The position numbers and the translations under genes are program-made. A stretch of DNA of 64,000 nt, taken from Woeseiaceae bacterium (lineage in GTDB: Bacteria > Pseudomonadota > Gammaproteobacteria > Steroidobacterales > Woeseiaceae). How positions within the stretch are numbered: position 1 is the stretch's first letter; each line of letters begins with the position of its first letter. The notes under the pieces were generated by a model. That model was not told where the DNA came from. It did no database searches and saw only the letters and a program-made list of their open reading frames with translations. Shown here piece after piece: positions 62,653 to 64,000 of the stretch. The stretch lies in the NCBI GenBank assembly GCA_030065915.1, contig JASJCQ010000004.1:186001-250000 (forward strand), in the 5' to 3' direction.

Positions 62653-62668
62653 CTGTATACAAATACAG
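62653..62668 (+). promoter_or_regulatory. LexA (SOS) box
   Basis: CTGTATACAAATACAG has the CTG-N10-CAG form with an almost perfect palindrome and TA flanking, matching the E. coli LexA consensus (TACTGTATATATATACAGTA) closely. It lies about 20 bases before the GTG start of the UvrD-type helicase, where LexA would block transcription initiation. Confidence 0.85.
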
Positions 62669-62687
62669 TTTTTACGCGAGGACCGTC

Positions 62688-64000
62688 GTGAGCGTCGCGG
62701 AGTCGTATCTGGATAAACTGAACGAGGCGCAGCGCAGGGCCGCCGTGTTCGGCGCCGAGTCGCGCGACCCGCTGCTCGTGATTGCCGGGGCCGGGACCGG
62801 CAAGACGATGACACTCGCGCACCGCGTCGCCTACCTGATCGACAAGGGTGCGGACCCGGAGCGTATCCTGCTGCTGACCTTCACGCGGCGCGCCGCCGAG
62901 GAGATGACGCGCCGCGTCGAAGCCATCGTTCGAGAGTCCAGGCCGGGACAGCGCTGCGAACTTCCCTGGGCCGGCACGTTTCACTCCGTCGCTAACCGGC
63001 TGCTGCGACGGTTTGCGCCCAATCTCGGTCTGGATCCCGGCTTTTCGGTCCTGGACCAGGGCGACGCCGCGGACCTGATGGATGTCGTTCGCCACGAGCT
63101 GGCGTTGTCTTCGACGAGTCGACGATTTCCCGGCAAGGCCGCGTGCCTCGCGATGTATTCGCGCTGCATGAATACGATTCAACCGCTGGAAGTCGTCATT
63201 CGCGACAGCTTCCCCTGGTGCGTCGACTGGCCGCAGGAACTCGCGACGCTGTTTCGTGCCTATGTCGAGCGGAAGCAGACCAGCCAGTCGCTGGACTACG
63301 ATGACTTGCTGACTTACTGGAGCCACCTCGTGGCGGATGCCGGTTTCGCCACCGAGATCGGAGACTGGTTCGATTTCATTCTCGTCGACGAGTACCAGGA
63401 TACGAACGTCGTACAGGCAAACATCATTCGCGCGATGAAGCCCGGTGGCCTGGGCGTCACGGTGGTCGGTGACGATGCCCAGTCCATCTACTCTTTCCGC
63501 GCTGCGACGGTCGACAACATCCTCGAGTTTCCGGACCTGTGTTCGCCACGCGCCGAGGTCGTCACCCTCGAGCAGAACTACCGTTCCAGCCAGCCGATTT
63601 TAGACAGCGCCAACCTGCTGATCGCCGACAGCGAAAGACAGTTCGGCAAAAGGTTGTTCTCGAACAAGCCCGGCAGCGCCCGGCCGAGGTACGTCACCGT
63701 CGAGGACGCCGATGCCGAGGCGGACTGCGTCGTCGACGGCGTTCTCAAGAATCGTGAAGCCGGCCTGTTGCTGATGGACCAGGCTGTCCTGTTTCGAAAC
63801 TCTCATCACAGCGATCGTCTCGAGGTGGAGTTGGTCAGGCGCAACATCCCGTACGTCAAGTATGGCGGGCTGAAATTCCTGGAAGCGGCTCATGTGAAGG
63901 ATGTGATTTCGATCCTCAAGTGGGCGGACAATCCAAAGAACGAGGTCGCAGCCTTTCGCGTGCTGAAACTGCTGCAGGGCATGGGGCCGCGCTACGCAGC
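62688..64000 (+). CDS. UvrD/Rep-family DNA helicase (truncated by window end)
   Basis: The first 437 residues of a superfamily 1A 3'-5' helicase, continuing past the window. GTG start with GAGG upstream. Motifs: LNEAQRRAAV (Q motif), Walker A AGAGTGKT at residues 33-40, Ia LTFTRRAAEEM, II VDEYQDTN, III GDDAQSIYSFRAA and IV LEQNYRSS. The LexA box in front marks it as an SOS gene, like E. coli uvrD. Whether it is UvrD or a shorter paralogue cannot be told without the 3' half. Confidence 0.9.
   Translation, partial: MSVAESYLDKLNEAQRRAAVFGAESRDPLLVIAGAGTGKTMTLAHRVAYLIDKGADPERILLLTFTRRAAEEMTRRVEAIVRESRPGQRCELPWAGTFHSVANRLLRRFAPNLGLDPGFSVLDQGDAADLMDVVRHELALSSTSRRFPGKAACLAMYSRCMNTIQPLEVVIRDSFPWCVDWPQELATLFRAYVERKQTSQSLDYDDLLTYWSHLVADAGFATEIGDWFDFILVDEYQDTNVVQANIIRAMKPGGLGVTVVGDDAQSIYSFRAATVDNILEFPDLCSPRAEVVTLEQNYRSSQPILDSANLLIADSERQFGKRLFSNKPGSARPRYVTVEDADAEADCVVDGVLKNREAGLLLMDQAVLFRNSHHSDRLEVELVRRNIPYVKYGGLKFLEAAHVKDVISILKWADNPKNEVAAFRVLKLLQGMGPRYA

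Noticed and set aside
1..64000. tRNA, rRNA, CRISPR arrays, insertion sequences and prophage genes
   Set aside because: No T-loop signatures, regularly spaced repeats, transposase motifs or integrase genes were seen on reading both strands.

Overview
The window is a GC-rich, densely packed chromosomal segment of a free-living gammaproteobacterium. Supporting markers are a complete psp stress locus, an LptM-type lipoprotein, proteobacterial GshA, NudC with its SQPWPFP motif, GspA/GspB, FadE, and a LexA box of the E. coli type. There is no rRNA, tRNA, CRISPR array, insertion sequence or prophage, and no gene-free stretch exceeds about 225 bases. Two features are unusual for the class: a complete mevalonate pathway and an arginine operon that uses an N-acylornithine carbamoyltransferase. 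A marine or sediment lineage is a guess; the family cannot be fixed from sequence alone.

Layout. 0-6.2 kb: an AraC regulator, an exported amidohydrolase, three small enzymes or membrane proteins, a short polA relic and a dihydrolipoamide-dehydrogenase-type flavoprotein. 6.3-9.2 kb: polA with a 53-residue lptM overlapping its 5' end. 9.2-17.4 kb: a tightly coupled arginine operon, argR-argG-X-argC-argD-argF'-argB-argH, behind a promoter carrying two ATGCGCAT palindromes; X is an uncharacterised P-loop protein. 17.4-28 kb: a carboxylesterase, nudC plus an NRDE protein, an orphan FlhC-like regulator divergent from an unknown gene, an ABC exporter with yedK, a DAK2-DegV fusion and gspAB. 28-36.5 kb: dinB-ispA facing mevalonate genes (mvaD, phosphomevalonate kinase, an HMG-CoA reductase-mevalonate kinase fusion, idi, HMG-CoA synthase). 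36.5-43.6 kb: a DUF4399 lipoprotein, a DUF4286-DUF3667 fusion, FadE with a histone-like tail, mdh, and a sigma/anti-sigma pair. 43.7-50 kb: a small membrane protein, a GntR/ABC operon and the psp locus. 50-64 kb: a c-di-GMP enzyme, bactofilin, gshA, an aminotransferase/sulfotransferase-like pair, two paralogous anchored proteins, a ferredoxin-reductase-like flavoprotein, an SLC13/RCK transporter, a hydrolase and a LexA-controlled UvrD-type helicase that runs off the window.

How the genes work together. The isoprenoid genes cover every step from acetoacetyl-CoA plus acetyl-CoA to farnesyl diphosphate in about 7.2 kb. The arginine operon supplies every step from N-acylglutamate to arginine except the first acylation and the deacylation. 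The uncharacterised gene X, lodged between argG and argC with four-base overlaps on both sides, is the best local candidate for a missing step. These two loci, and especially X together with an alanine at the acyl-specificity position of the transcarbamylase, are the most promising places for undescribed biology.
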